This document shows positions 54,124 through 62,692 of a DNA stretch of 64,000 bases, piece after piece. A program made the translations under genes and the position numbers. The notes under the pieces were generated by a model. It was not told the DNA's origin and made no database searches. It was given only the letters and a program-made list of their open reading frames with translations. Position 1 is the first letter of the stretch. Every line of letters starts with the position of its first letter. Origin of the DNA: Alphaproteobacteria bacterium (GTDB lineage Bacteria > Pseudomonadota > Alphaproteobacteria > Micavibrionales > Micavibrionaceae); NCBI GenBank assembly GCA_021775995.1, contig JAJFGS010000003.1, positions 205,654 through 269,653 of the forward strand, written 5' to 3'.

Positions 54124-54771
54124 ATGAAAAATAATCTAATAAAAACTATAAATATTTTTGTTGCGGCTGTTACTTTGTCGGCTTGTACACAATACACCCC
54201 GTCAATGATGAACAAGTCGCAGGTGCAACTGTCAAATGCAACAATGATGGAACAGGTTTTACTGAAAGATATTAATGATAGTGTTTTATCTGCTCTTGCC
54301 GACCATTATTTGAAAAATGGGACAAGTATGCTGGATTTAACGATGACCTATAATCCAACATCAAAAAGTTTTACGGCTATGAAAGCAGTTCATAAATTGA
54401 AAGATATTAAAGAAGTCTTAAAGAAAAAAGGCGTTACAAACATAACATCGCAAACTATGGCTATACCAAATGGTGTGGCCTCCCTGATGGTTTCTTATGA
54501 TATGGTACAGGCATTGGCGCCAAATGATTGTGCTCTTATGCCGGGACTGAGCAAAGAAGACACAACGCGTTTTCTAGAGGATTATAAATTTGGCTGTAGT
54601 ACAGAAACGATGATAGCAAAACAGATAGCGCATCCTTTAGATCTGCAAGGAAATGGGACTTTAGGGCCGCGTGAAGCACGTCGTGAAGCTGTTATTTTAG
54701 ATGGATATAGTCGAGGAGAACCGCGTGAACCATTAGACGGTGTAGAACGTGACGATTTAGCATCCGAATAA
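54124..54771 (+). CDS. cpaD: CpaD-like pilus lipoprotein
   Basis: This protein of about 215 residues has a lipoprotein-like signal ending in LSAC near residue 21. The CpaD signature near the C-terminus is DYKFGCSTETMIAKQIAHPL, followed by a Gly/Arg-rich tail. CpaD is an outer-membrane lipoprotein needed for secretin assembly. ATG 54124 is preferred to the GTG just before it because the GGAGA site is better spaced. It fits the standard cpaC-cpaD-cpaE order. Confidence 0.82.
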   Translation: MKNNLIKTINIFVAAVTLSACTQYTPSMMNKSQVQLSNATMMEQVLLKDINDSVLSALADHYLKNGTSMLDLTMTYNPTSKSFTAMKAVHKLKDIKEVLKKKGVTNITSQTMAIPNGVASLMVSYDMVQALAPNDCALMPGLSKEDTTRFLEDYKFGCSTETMIAKQIAHPLDLQGNGTLGPREARREAVILDGYSRGEPREPLDGVERDDLASE

Positions 54772-54844
54772 CCATAATCAAGTCATAAGCTATTAATCTT
54801 TTTTGCTTATAATAAGAACAGGATATTCTTAAAAGGGCATAACA

Positions 54845-56080
54845 GTGAACAACGAAACAAATACATTATTACCAACCGCTTCAGTCGATTTATTCTTAAA
54901 GGATAAAGACACCAGTGAGGCTGCGAACGCGCTTGTCAATGATTGGCGTTTTGCACGTGTCACGGTGAGTGTTGAAGAAGGTACAGTAGAAACTGCAATA
55001 CAAAGCTATAAAGAAACGAAATCTCCAAATCTTGTTATCATTGAAACAGATACAACAGATGAAAGTTTTACTGAAGCTTTAGGTAGGTTATCAGAACATT
55101 GTCATGAAGGAACCAGTGCCGTTATCATTGGGCCGGTTAATGATGTTGAATTATATCGTCAATTAACAACGATGGGTGTTAGCGACTATCTCGTAAGACC
55201 TGTTCCTTTGGACACTTTAAGTGAAATTATTGCCAATAGCTTGATTGATAAACTAGGGTCAAAAGGTAGTCGTTTAATTGCGGTTGTTGGTGCTAAAGGT
55301 GGTGTTGGAACTTCATCTTTAACTCAAGGATTGGCTTGGGGAATTTCAGAAACATTAAAACAAAAAACTTTTTTAATGGACGCAGCGGGCGGTTGGTCTT
55401 CTTTAAGTGTTGGGATGGGTTTTGAGCCAGCAACAACCTTGTATGAAGCTGTTCGTGCTGCAAGCAGTAAAGATGAAGATACTTTGGCGCGGATGTTTTT
55501 TCAGGCCAATGATAAACTGGCTGTTTTGGCCGCTGGTGCAGATCCTATGTTAGAAGCTTCTGTTCAGGCTCCACAATATGAAGAACTTATTGATTTGATG
55601 ATGGTAAAATACCCTGTTGTCATTGTTGATCTATCTGGTGCAATTCCTTCGTTAAAGCGTACTGTTATTGATCGTGCTCATGAATTGGTTTTGGTAACAA
55701 CACCAACATTATCGTCCTTAAGGGCGGCGCGTTCATTAATACAAGAAGTAAAACTTCTTAAGGATGGCGATGTATCGAACATTGACTTAATTGTGAATAT
55801 GGAAGGCATGATACCGTCGAAAGAGGTACCAAAAAAAGATATTGTAGATGCCATGGATATGAAGCCCACTGTTACCTTACCTTTTGATGCAAAATTATTT
55901 GTTGGGTCAGAAAATGAAGGTAAAAAATTAACAGAACAAAAAAGTGGTACAGATATTGTTAATCTCTTACTTCCTGTTGTGCATAACGTATTAAATCATT
56001 CAGCCAACGAAGATGAAGAAACTGAAGAAACAGTAACTGGCTTTAATGGCCTAGTGAATAAAATTTTGAAAAAAGGGTAG
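54845..56080 (+). CDS. cpaE: Pilus localisation ATPase CpaE/TadZ
   Basis: This 411-residue protein combines an atypical receiver-like N-terminal domain (about 12-135, ending MGVSDYLVRPVPLDTLSEII) with a MinD/ParA-type ATPase. The deviant Walker A KGGVGTS is at 151-157, and the DLSGAIPSLKRTVIDRAHEL region follows. TadZ/CpaE places the pilus machine at the pole. The receiver-like domain lacks a clear phospho-acceptor context, as in the family. A GTG start is used, and cpaF begins 7 bases later. Confidence 0.9.
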   Translation: MNNETNTLLPTASVDLFLKDKDTSEAANALVNDWRFARVTVSVEEGTVETAIQSYKETKSPNLVIIETDTTDESFTEALGRLSEHCHEGTSAVIIGPVNDVELYRQLTTMGVSDYLVRPVPLDTLSEIIANSLIDKLGSKGSRLIAVVGAKGGVGTSSLTQGLAWGISETLKQKTFLMDAAGGWSSLSVGMGFEPATTLYEAVRAASSKDEDTLARMFFQANDKLAVLAAGADPMLEASVQAPQYEELIDLMMVKYPVVIVDLSGAIPSLKRTVIDRAHELVLVTTPTLSSLRAARSLIQEVKLLKDGDVSNIDLIVNMEGMIPSKEVPKKDIVDAMDMKPTVTLPFDAKLFVGSENEGKKLTEQKSGTDIVNLLLPVVHNVLNHSANEDEETEETVTGFNGLVNKILKKG

Positions 56081-56087
56081 GAATATT

Positions 56088-57752
56088 ATGTTTGGAAAAA
56101 AACAAGATAACGTTCCTGATAGGCAAGAGAAAAAAGAAGCTTCTCCTGTTGTTGAAAAGGAGAAGGTTGAAGAAGTTGTAAAAGAGCCTGCTTCAAATGA
56201 GTCTGCTGTAGAAGAGCGTCAGGATCCACCTTTGGATTCGGAGCTAACTCCACAAGAGGCACCGCTGGATTCGAAGCCGACGCCGCAAGAGTCGTCTCTA
56301 GATTCAGAACCAACTCCACAAGAGCCGCTTTCAGAGCCAGAAGCTAAAGAAACTCAAAACAAAAAATCCAAAGAAAAATCAAAACCCAAAGAATTAAAAA
56401 GCATGGATGATGATTCTTTGCTTGATGAAGAAGAAGAAGTTCAAGAAAAAGACCCTGTTGAAGCTGAAGACTCAATGACATCTTTAAGACTTCAACGCTC
56501 TCGAAACCGTATCTGGTTGGATTTACGTGATGGTATTGATTTAAAAGCCCTCGCTAGAATGAAATCTGAAGAGGCGCGAGATGAAGTTACGTCTGCTGTT
56601 GAAGAAATTGCTCGCTTTCGTAATTTAGATTTAACACCTGTTGAATTAAAACGTATCGCTAAAGAATGTGGCGATGACATGCTTGGTTTTGGGCCATTGG
56701 AAGAATTACTCGAAATTGATGGTATTGCCGATATCATGATTAATGGGCCTGATACTATTTACATCGAGCTTGGTGGTAAAATTGAAAAAGCTGAAATTAA
56801 ATTTCGTGATAATCAGCATCTAGTAACGATCTGTCAGCGTATCGTGGGGGCTATTGGTCGTCGTGTTGATGAAGCATCACCAATTTGTGATGCGCGTCTG
56901 CCAGATGGCTCACGTGTGAACGTCATTATTCCACCTTTGGCTGTTGATGGTGCCTGTATGACCATTCGTAAATTTACCAAAGATAAATTGACGCTTGAAA
57001 AACTACTTGAGTTTGGTGCCATGACGCCGAGTGCAGCTAAATTGATGATGGCAATTGGTCGTTGTCGTGTGAATGTTTTGATTTCTGGTGGTACGGGATC
57101 TGGTAAAACAACCATGTTGAACTGTTTAACACGTTATATTGAGCAGGGTGAGCGTATTATTACCTGCGAGGATGCGTGTGAGCTACAATTACAGCAACCG
57201 CATGTGGTGCGTTTAGAGACACGTCCACCAAACCTTGAGGGTGTTGGTGAGGTAACAATGCGTGACCTTGTTAAAAACTGCCTTCGTATGCGTCCTGAAC
57301 GTATTATTGTGGGTGAGGTACGTGGTCCAGAAGCCTTTGATTTACTCCAGGCGATGAATACAGGGCATGATGGTTCAATGGGAACAGTCCATGCCAATAA
57401 CCCTCGTGAAGCTGTTTCTCGTATGGAAAATATGATTGCGATGGGTGGGCTTAATTTACCAACTGTTGCAGTGCGTGAGCAAATTGCCTCTGCTGTAAAT
57501 GTGATTGTTCAGGTGCAACGTCTGCGTGATGGTTCAAGAAAAGTGACACATATTTCTGAAATTACAGGTATGGAGGGTGATGTTATTACCATGCAAGATC
57601 TCTTTAAGTTAGAATTTGAAGGTGAGGATGAAGACGGAAAACTTATTACAAATTTAAAATCATCTGGCATGCGTCCAAAATTCTGGGATAGTGCACGACA
57701 ATTTGGTGTTGAGAATTTAGTTCTTGATGCAATGGAAGAAGCATACGGATAA
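56088..57752 (+). CDS. cpaF: Pilus assembly ATPase CpaF/TadA
   Basis: CpaF is the hexameric secretion ATPase that drives both extension and retraction in Tad pili. The core (about 135-554) shows NVIIPPLAVDGACMTIRKF, Walker A GGTGSGKT at 334-341, an Asp box (RIITCEDACELQLQQPHVVR) and Walker B (RIIVGEVRGPEAFDLLQAMN). The core ends with TGHDGSMGTVHANNPREA. The 135-residue N-terminal extension is acidic, disordered and carries three 11-residue repeats, longer than in most relatives. Confidence 0.95.
   Translation: MFGKKQDNVPDRQEKKEASPVVEKEKVEEVVKEPASNESAVEERQDPPLDSELTPQEAPLDSKPTPQESSLDSEPTPQEPLSEPEAKETQNKKSKEKSKPKELKSMDDDSLLDEEEEVQEKDPVEAEDSMTSLRLQRSRNRIWLDLRDGIDLKALARMKSEEARDEVTSAVEEIARFRNLDLTPVELKRIAKECGDDMLGFGPLEELLEIDGIADIMINGPDTIYIELGGKIEKAEIKFRDNQHLVTICQRIVGAIGRRVDEASPICDARLPDGSRVNVIIPPLAVDGACMTIRKFTKDKLTLEKLLEFGAMTPSAAKLMMAIGRCRVNVLISGGTGSGKTTMLNCLTRYIEQGERIITCEDACELQLQQPHVVRLETRPPNLEGVGEVTMRDLVKNCLRMRPERIIVGEVRGPEAFDLLQAMNTGHDGSMGTVHANNPREAVSRMENMIAMGGLNLPTVAVREQIASAVNVIVQVQRLRDGSRKVTHISEITGMEGDVITMQDLFKLEFEGEDEDGKLITNLKSSGMRPKFWDSARQFGVENLVLDAMEEAYG
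56226..56324 (+). repeat. Three 33-base tandem repeats in cpaF
   Basis: Codons 47-79 encode three copies of an 11-residue unit (consensus xPLDSExTPQE), with bases diverged at third positions. It lies in the disordered N-terminal extension and may vary in length between strains. Confidence 0.8.
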
Positions 57753-57753
57753 A

Positions 57754-58725
57754 ATGGCTTCCATCATCATTTCCATTCTGATTTTTTTGATTATGGGCGG
57801 TATTGTAAGTGCCGTTATAATGAATAGCCAACGCGAAAAACGTAAACGTCTTATGACGGTTGTTAAAGGAACTGCAAATTTAGATAATAAAAAAACTAAA
57901 TTAACAATGCAGGAACAAAAGCGTGCGGCTCTTTCTAAAAAACTTAATAATCCAGAAGATGAAAATAAAAAGAAAAAAGATACGCCAACTATAAAAGAAA
58001 AAATTATGCAGGCTGGGTTAGAGATTTCAGTCAAACAATTTTGGCTTTTTTCTTTGGTATCTTGTGTTGTAGTAACTGGCTTAGCTAAATTTATGGATGC
58101 ATCAAACTTTGTAACCATTATGGCCTTTATCGTGGGATTACTTGGTGTACCAAGATTTGTTCTTAAATTTAAAATTGGCCGCCGTCAGAAGAAATTTATG
58201 GCTGATTTTCCTGATGCTTTAGAATCAATGATGCGTTTATTAAAGGCTGGTATGCCAGTCAGTGAAGCAATTAAAATGGTAGCACGTGAGTTTGAAGGTC
58301 CTATGAGTGAAGAAATGGGACGTGTTTTTGATCAACAAAAAATTGGTATTCCGCTGCCAGAAGCTATTTTAAATGCTTCCAAGCGTATGCCATTAACAGA
58401 AATGCAAATGTTTGCAACCGCCATTGCTATTCAAACACAAACGGGGTCTAGTCTATCGGAAGTGCTACAAAACCTGTCTTCGGTTATTCGATCTCGTTTT
58501 AAATTGGCACGTAAGGTCAAAGCATTGTCATCAGAAGCAAAGGCTTCAGCAATGATTATCGGTGCACTTCCTATTGTCGTGGCGACAGGTATGTATTTCA
58601 TCAACCGTGAATATATTGAAGTTTTGTTTACCGATCCTACAGGAAAATTCTTATTAGGATGCGCGGTTGGTTGGATGTTTTGTGGCGTATTGGTAATGCG
58701 TCAAATGATTAACTTTAAGGTATAA
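57754..58725 (+). CDS. tadB: Tad inner-membrane platform protein TadB
   Basis: TadB and TadC form the inner-membrane platform for CpaF. This protein of about 323 residues starts at 57754, one base after the cpaF stop. Its N-terminal helix, charged cytosolic segment and T2SSF domain (ALESMMRLLKAGMPVSEAIK; MFATAIAIQTQTGSSLSEVL) are followed by a pair of C-terminal helices. The assignment is clear by domain and position. Confidence 0.92.
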   Translation: MASIIISILIFLIMGGIVSAVIMNSQREKRKRLMTVVKGTANLDNKKTKLTMQEQKRAALSKKLNNPEDENKKKKDTPTIKEKIMQAGLEISVKQFWLFSLVSCVVVTGLAKFMDASNFVTIMAFIVGLLGVPRFVLKFKIGRRQKKFMADFPDALESMMRLLKAGMPVSEAIKMVAREFEGPMSEEMGRVFDQQKIGIPLPEAILNASKRMPLTEMQMFATAIAIQTQTGSSLSEVLQNLSSVIRSRFKLARKVKALSSEAKASAMIIGALPIVVATGMYFINREYIEVLFTDPTGKFLLGCAVGWMFCGVLVMRQMINFKV

Positions 58726-58727
58726 AA

Positions 58728-59687
58728 ATGTTTGGTATTACAAGTGAAGTTTTGATTGTTGTTTTTAGTGCGCTTGCGGCGGCGGCATCTTTCGTTGCTT
58801 TCGCCTTTCCGATGTTACAAAGAACTGAAAAGAAAGAGCATTATAAAAATATAATTGAAAAAAAGAAAAAAGCTTTATTTCAAAGTGCCAAAGAAGACAT
58901 GGCCGATAAGAAAGGCGCTAAAAACATATCTGCAAAAGATTCTGTCGCTACCTTTTTTAAAGTGCAGCAATTAGCCGGTAAGTTTGGAGAAAAAGTTCGC
59001 GGTCGATTGATTCAAGCAGGTATTCGTAGCCCATCTGCGCCCCTTGTCTTTATTGCAACACAAATCGGTTTACCAATAGTGTTGGTTATAATGTCTATGT
59101 TGATCATGTCTGCCGGTGAAGAAGAGCTGTCAAATGGGATGCAGTTTTCTATTCTCGCTGGCGCTATGTTTTCTGGATTTTTCTTACCACGTATTATTAT
59201 TAAGAATAAAGCTGATAAAAGGCAGCAGGATTTAGGTTTTACTTTTCCTGATGCGCTGGACATGATGCTGATCTGTGTTCAAGGGGGTATTGGTTTGGAG
59301 CAAACAGTTGAGCGTGTGGCCGAAGAGGTTGCCGAACACTCGCCTATTTTGGGAGAGGAGTTAGGGATTTTAAGTGCTGAAATGGCTATGTTAAACGATC
59401 GTCGTAAGGCATTGGGCGATTTTGGACGTCGTGTTGGTGGGTTTGGTAAATCTTTTGCAACGGCTCTTATTCAGGCTGAACAATATGGTACATCTGTTTC
59501 TCAGGCGTTACGGGTTATGTCGGTAGAGCTTCGTGATATTCGTATGGCGAATGCAGAACAAAAGGCGGCATCATTACCACCTAAGCTGACTGTTCCAATG
59601 ATCTTATTTTTCCTTCCTGCCCTCTTTATAATTATTTTAGGGCCAGCAGGAATCGAAGCGTCTAACGCGGGTGTTGGTGGAAACTAA
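58728..59687 (+). CDS. tadC: Tad inner-membrane platform protein TadC
   Basis: This 319-residue T2SSF-domain protein has the TadC-specific motif LGFTFPDALDMMLICVQGGI, then LILSAEMAML-like helices and FATALIQAEQYGTSVSQAL. N- and C-terminal helix pairs frame the domain. It is 2 bases after tadB. Its stop overlaps that of tadD on the opposite strand by 4 bases (CTAA). Confidence 0.92.
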   Translation: MFGITSEVLIVVFSALAAAASFVAFAFPMLQRTEKKEHYKNIIEKKKKALFQSAKEDMADKKGAKNISAKDSVATFFKVQQLAGKFGEKVRGRLIQAGIRSPSAPLVFIATQIGLPIVLVIMSMLIMSAGEEELSNGMQFSILAGAMFSGFFLPRIIIKNKADKRQQDLGFTFPDALDMMLICVQGGIGLEQTVERVAEEVAEHSPILGEELGILSAEMAMLNDRRKALGDFGRRVGGFGKSFATALIQAEQYGTSVSQALRVMSVELRDIRMANAEQKAASLPPKLTVPMILFFLPALFIIILGPAGIEASNAGVGGN

Positions 59688-60778
59688 TTATCTATATTTG
59701 ATTTCAATTTAATATTTGTTTTAACTGTGGCTGACGTAATAGAAGCTTTAGCTTCTTCCACTGTTGGTTCTACTGCCGTTTTCACTTCTGCTTTTTTAAC
59801 AACTTTCTTCTTTTGTGGTACGGCTTTCTTGGTAGCTTTAGTCTTCACCGTCGTTTTTTTAACGACCCTCTTCTTTTCTGGTACGATTTGCTGAGGGGCT
59901 TTAGCTTTCACTTCCGTCTTTTTAACGACCTTTTTCTTTTGTGGTACTACTTTCTTAGGAGCTTTAGCTTGTACTGCTGGTTCTCCACTAGCAGGTTTTA
60001 CACTCGCGGGTTTAGCCGCTTCAGGAATTGTTATTTCTGGTTTTTTATAGGGTGGAGGAACTTGTGATCCTGATGTTTCTATAAGGGTAGCAATAATACG
60101 GCGGTTGCGTTCTAGTTCCATGCGTCTTGGTGATATCTTAATGGCACGCTCTAGTAATGACAGTGATTGATCTAAATGTCCTTGTGAGGCGAGGTTAAGA
60201 GCCAAGTTGTTTAAGATAGGAGAGGGGTCGCCTTTCCAATATTTTAAACCTTGGCGAAATGATTGTTCAGCGTTTTGATGGTCTTTTAAGGCGTCTTGTG
60301 CCGTTCCTAAAGCAAGATAACCGCGTGCATTTTTAGGGTTGATGACAGTTGCTTTAATGGCATAAGTTTTTGCACTATCGTAATCGCCTAATGATAGTTG
60401 TGTCATGGCCATTTCAGTTAATGCTTCAACATTTGGTTTTTCTGCATTTACAAAAGATTGTAGTATGCGTTGTGCTTTATTGATCTGATCATCCTCACGG
60501 AGTGCACGTGCGTAACGTGTGGCAATAATGGCATCGTTAGGGTTGCGAGAATTTATTTGTGCTAATGTGGCGATAACTTCTTGTGTATTGCCACTGGCTT
60601 CGGCTTGCGCCAACGCACTCTTCATCGCTTTATCAATTGATTCTGACTCTAATAAAGGACGAGCACTATCTTGTTTTGCAGAAGCTGTTGTTGTTGGTGC
60701 TTTTGAACCGCTGGAGGAACAAGCAACAACGAATAAAGAAGATAGGATGACAGTAAAGGAAAGGATTTTATGTATCAT
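59684..60778 (-). CDS. tadD: TadD-like TPR lipoprotein with Lys-rich repeat tail
   Basis: This 364-residue lipoprotein has Cys20 in FVVAC. Tetratricopeptide repeats fill about residues 70-235 (GDYDSAKTYAIKATVINPKN; QNAEQSFRQGLKYWKGDPSP). TadD-type pilotins help the secretin. The C-terminal 100 residues are unlike the family: a Pro-rich linker is followed by three nearly identical 21-residue Lys/Val-rich repeats (271-333). The gene is convergent with tadC. Confidence 0.85.
   Translation of the reverse strand: MIHKILSFTVILSSLFVVACSSSGSKAPTTTASAKQDSARPLLESESIDKAMKSALAQAEASGNTQEVIATLAQINSRNPNDAIIATRYARALREDDQINKAQRILQSFVNAEKPNVEALTEMAMTQLSLGDYDSAKTYAIKATVINPKNARGYLALGTAQDALKDHQNAEQSFRQGLKYWKGDPSPILNNLALNLASQGHLDQSLSLLERAIKISPRRMELERNRRIIATLIETSGSQVPPPYKKPEITIPEAAKPASVKPASGEPAVQAKAPKKVVPQKKKVVKKTEVKAKAPQQIVPEKKRVVKKTTVKTKATKKAVPQKKKVVKKAEVKTAVEPTVEEAKASITSATVKTNIKLKSNIDN
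59780..59968 (-). repeat. Three 63-base tandem repeats in tadD
   Basis: The repeats encode three 21-residue units with the shared core VPxKKxVVKKxxVK, at residues 271-291, 292-312 and 313-333. They are tandem, with no spacer and no frameshift. Confidence 0.9.
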
Positions 60779-60871
60779 TATTATATGCCAGTTATAGTTG
60801 TTAAAATCATAGTCTAAATAACTATAATGTAAGTTTTATAAGAATGCTATGCTGTAAATATTGAGATATGT

Positions 60872-61390
60872 CTATCGGTTGCGGTTATTGGTCTCGACAA
60901 CCTCATGACAGGAGTCAGGGCAGAAATAAGTACTCATTTGCCGGCAATTACCACTGGCTGCGTTACAACTGCGACGAATACGCACATATTTTTCTTTTTG
61001 TGCTCCCACAATGACATGGCGCTGCATGAGGATGTTTCCATCTTTTCCTATTACAGTAAAATGGCTAGCACCAGCTGTACGGGGAATAACGACTAATGTA
61101 TCAGGCGTATCCAGTAAAACACTTATATGATTGGGATTGCCGACAACAACGCTGGCCGCTTCTTGTTCAAGTTTAACCAACTCGGATTTATCTTGTGTCA
61201 TACGCATAATGGGGTAAGTCATTACTTCGTCTGATACTTCATCCGAACTTGTTGTTACAGGCATATCCATTGTTTCTGCAGAGGAGGCTATAACCTCTTC
61301 TGCAACGGCTACAGTAGAAAAGCTGATCCATAGACCTAAGGCCAAAAATATGGCTAAAGACACAGCAATGTTTTTACGAATGATCATCAT
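60872..61390 (-). CDS. Secretin N0-like periplasmic protein with Cys-rich C-terminus
   Basis: This protein of about 172 residues has a signal peptide (SLAIFLALGLWISFSTVAVA). A domain of the CpaC N-terminal type follows: KLEQEAASVVVGNPNHISVL, then DTLVVIPRTAGASHFTVIGK. The last 40 residues carry four cysteines in CNAASGNC and CPDSC, unusual for the family and probably two disulfides. The start is chosen at an ATG at 61390 rather than an upstream TTG. It lies next to tadD and is likely an auxiliary pilus protein. Confidence 0.75.
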   Translation of the reverse strand: MMIIRKNIAVSLAIFLALGLWISFSTVAVAEEVIASSAETMDMPVTTSSDEVSDEVMTYPIMRMTQDKSELVKLEQEAASVVVGNPNHISVLLDTPDTLVVIPRTAGASHFTVIGKDGNILMQRHVIVGAQKEKYVRIRRSCNAASGNCRQMSTYFCPDSCHEVVETNNRNR

Positions 61391-61522
61391 GAGAACCAAT
61401 AGATATATGTTTAAGAGAAAAACCGCTCTAAGTTGATGAGGCGGTCATAATTGACTTATATATTGAGTATAACCCGAAATTGGGGATAAAACACGTGTTT
61501 TCTATTCGAATTTAGCTAAATT

Positions 61523-61840
61523 TTAGTAGGTATTGGAAATAATGCGGAAATCATTAATCTGTGATTTTTGCTTATAATTAGAGCGACGGGCTAATTGACA
61601 GCGATAGGCCATGTCATATTTGATAGCTTCAGCCATCATTTCCTTGGCTTTGTAGTCCTCACGACCCTCTTCGACAGCGGCATAGGCACGGTCATAAAGC
61701 TCTTTTATATCGAGAAAAGACAATAGAGCATGATCGGGCTGTATAGCCTCTTGATGCTCGATATCCATGTCTTTGATTTTAAACATGGACGGATGCGTCT
61801 TTGTAGTAATTCCTGTCTGTGTTGTATCTTTTGTTTTCAT
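61523..61840 (-). CDS. Hypothetical protein of 105 residues
   Basis: The family is not recognised. The product is hydrophilic, with helices in the middle (LLSFLDIKELYDRAYAAVEE, then DYKAKEMMAEAIKYDMAYRC). The N-terminus is Thr/Lys-rich and the C-terminus polar. A good AAGGGGC site lies before the ATG. It sits at the end of the Tad region on the minus strand, divergent from the CDPS operon, with a 198-base spacer that holds the promoter of the latter. Confidence 0.6.
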   Translation of the reverse strand: MKTKDTTQTGITTKTHPSMFKIKDMDIEHQEAIQPDHALLSFLDIKELYDRAYAAVEEGREDYKAKEMMAEAIKYDMAYRCQLARRSNYKQKSQINDFRIISNTY

Positions 61841-61901
61841 AATGCCCCTTTGATAATTAACTTATATACATAAAAGATTAATAAAACGTTAAAAAAGTGA
61901 G

Positions 61902-61965
61902 AAATATCCATAAAAAGGACAATTATTCTGGAAAATAACATAGAAAATCCTTGCAATGGATATTT
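61902..61965. promoter_or_regulatory. 10-base inverted repeat, candidate operator of the XRE-CDPS operon
   Basis: AAATATCCAT (61902-61911) is exactly the reverse complement of ATGGATATTT (61956-61965), 44 bases apart. The right arm lies between the -35 and -10 elements of the promoter. Paired sites like this could be bound by the helix-turn-helix protein encoded first in the operon. This is inference from position. Confidence 0.45.
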
Positions 61966-61979
61966 TTCATATGTATAAG
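61951..61979 (+). promoter_or_regulatory. Sigma-70-like promoter of the XRE-CDPS operon
   Basis: TTGCAA (61951-61956), a 17-base spacer and TATAAG (61974-61979) lie 60 bases before the XRE gene. Confidence 0.55.
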
Positions 61980-62038
61980 GAAGACATAACTTAATACTTT
62001 GAATGTAACTTTGATGAATTTGTGGGGAACTTATTTAC

Positions 62039-62692
62039 ATGATTACACCAACGCAAATGCGCGCTGCTAGAGCAATGCTCGATGTCTCTCAAGGACATGT
62101 TGCTGAGTATTTAGGAATCGCTGCCAACACTCTTTCAAAAATTGAAAGCGGACAAAGTGATGTTTCCGTTTCTCGCAATACAGATATCCAACGTTTTTAT
62201 GAACGTGAGGGTATTGAGTTTATTGAGAATGATGGTGTGCAGAGAAATGAGTATCCCATATTTTTCTTAGAAACTGAAACACATGAAGAAACGTATATTA
62301 AGTTATTAGAGAACGTATCTGAAGTATTAAAAGAATTCAAAGAACCAGAACTACTTATAATGTATGCTGATGATAAAGTGTCTAGTCCACGTGTTCATGA
62401 CATGTATCGTAAAATTCGTAAGCAAGGCGTTAAAATGCGACAACTTATAGAGGAGGGAAACGAATATATTGTTGGACCTCTTGATGAGTATAGATATATA
62501 CCTAAAAACTTTTTTATAAATAGAGTAACTCTGGTTTTTGGTGATCGAATTGCAAATGAAACGGCGAATGTTTTGAAGGCAATTGTTAAAGTGGATCCTA
62601 TTAATGCTGAGATACAAAGAAATACATTTAATATGCTTTGGAGTATTTTAGAAAAACCAACAAGAACCGAAGCTGGTGAACGATATGACTAG
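62039..62692 (+). CDS. XRE-family helix-turn-helix regulator
   Basis: This 217-residue protein has a Cro/C1-type helix-turn-helix at about residues 3-57 (PTQMRAARAMLDVSQGHVAE; AANTLSKIESGQSDVS). A larger C-terminal domain of about 150 residues (EETYIKLLENVSEVLKEF; DEYRYIPKNFFINRVTLVFG) does not match a domain recognised here. It may sense a ligand. GGGGAAC lies 12 bases before the ATG. It overlaps the cyclodipeptide synthase gene by 8 bases, so it is almost certainly its dedicated regulator. Confidence 0.85.
   Translation: MITPTQMRAARAMLDVSQGHVAEYLGIAANTLSKIESGQSDVSVSRNTDIQRFYEREGIEFIENDGVQRNEYPIFFLETETHEETYIKLLENVSEVLKEFKEPELLIMYADDKVSSPRVHDMYRKIRKQGVKMRQLIEEGNEYIVGPLDEYRYIPKNFFINRVTLVFGDRIANETANVLKAIVKVDPINAEIQRNTFNMLWSILEKPTRTEAGERYD

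Noticed and set aside
54785..54810. ATAAGC/GCTTAT stem between cpaD and cpaE
   Set aside because: It is a short stem with a T-rich loop; it may be chance in AT-rich DNA.
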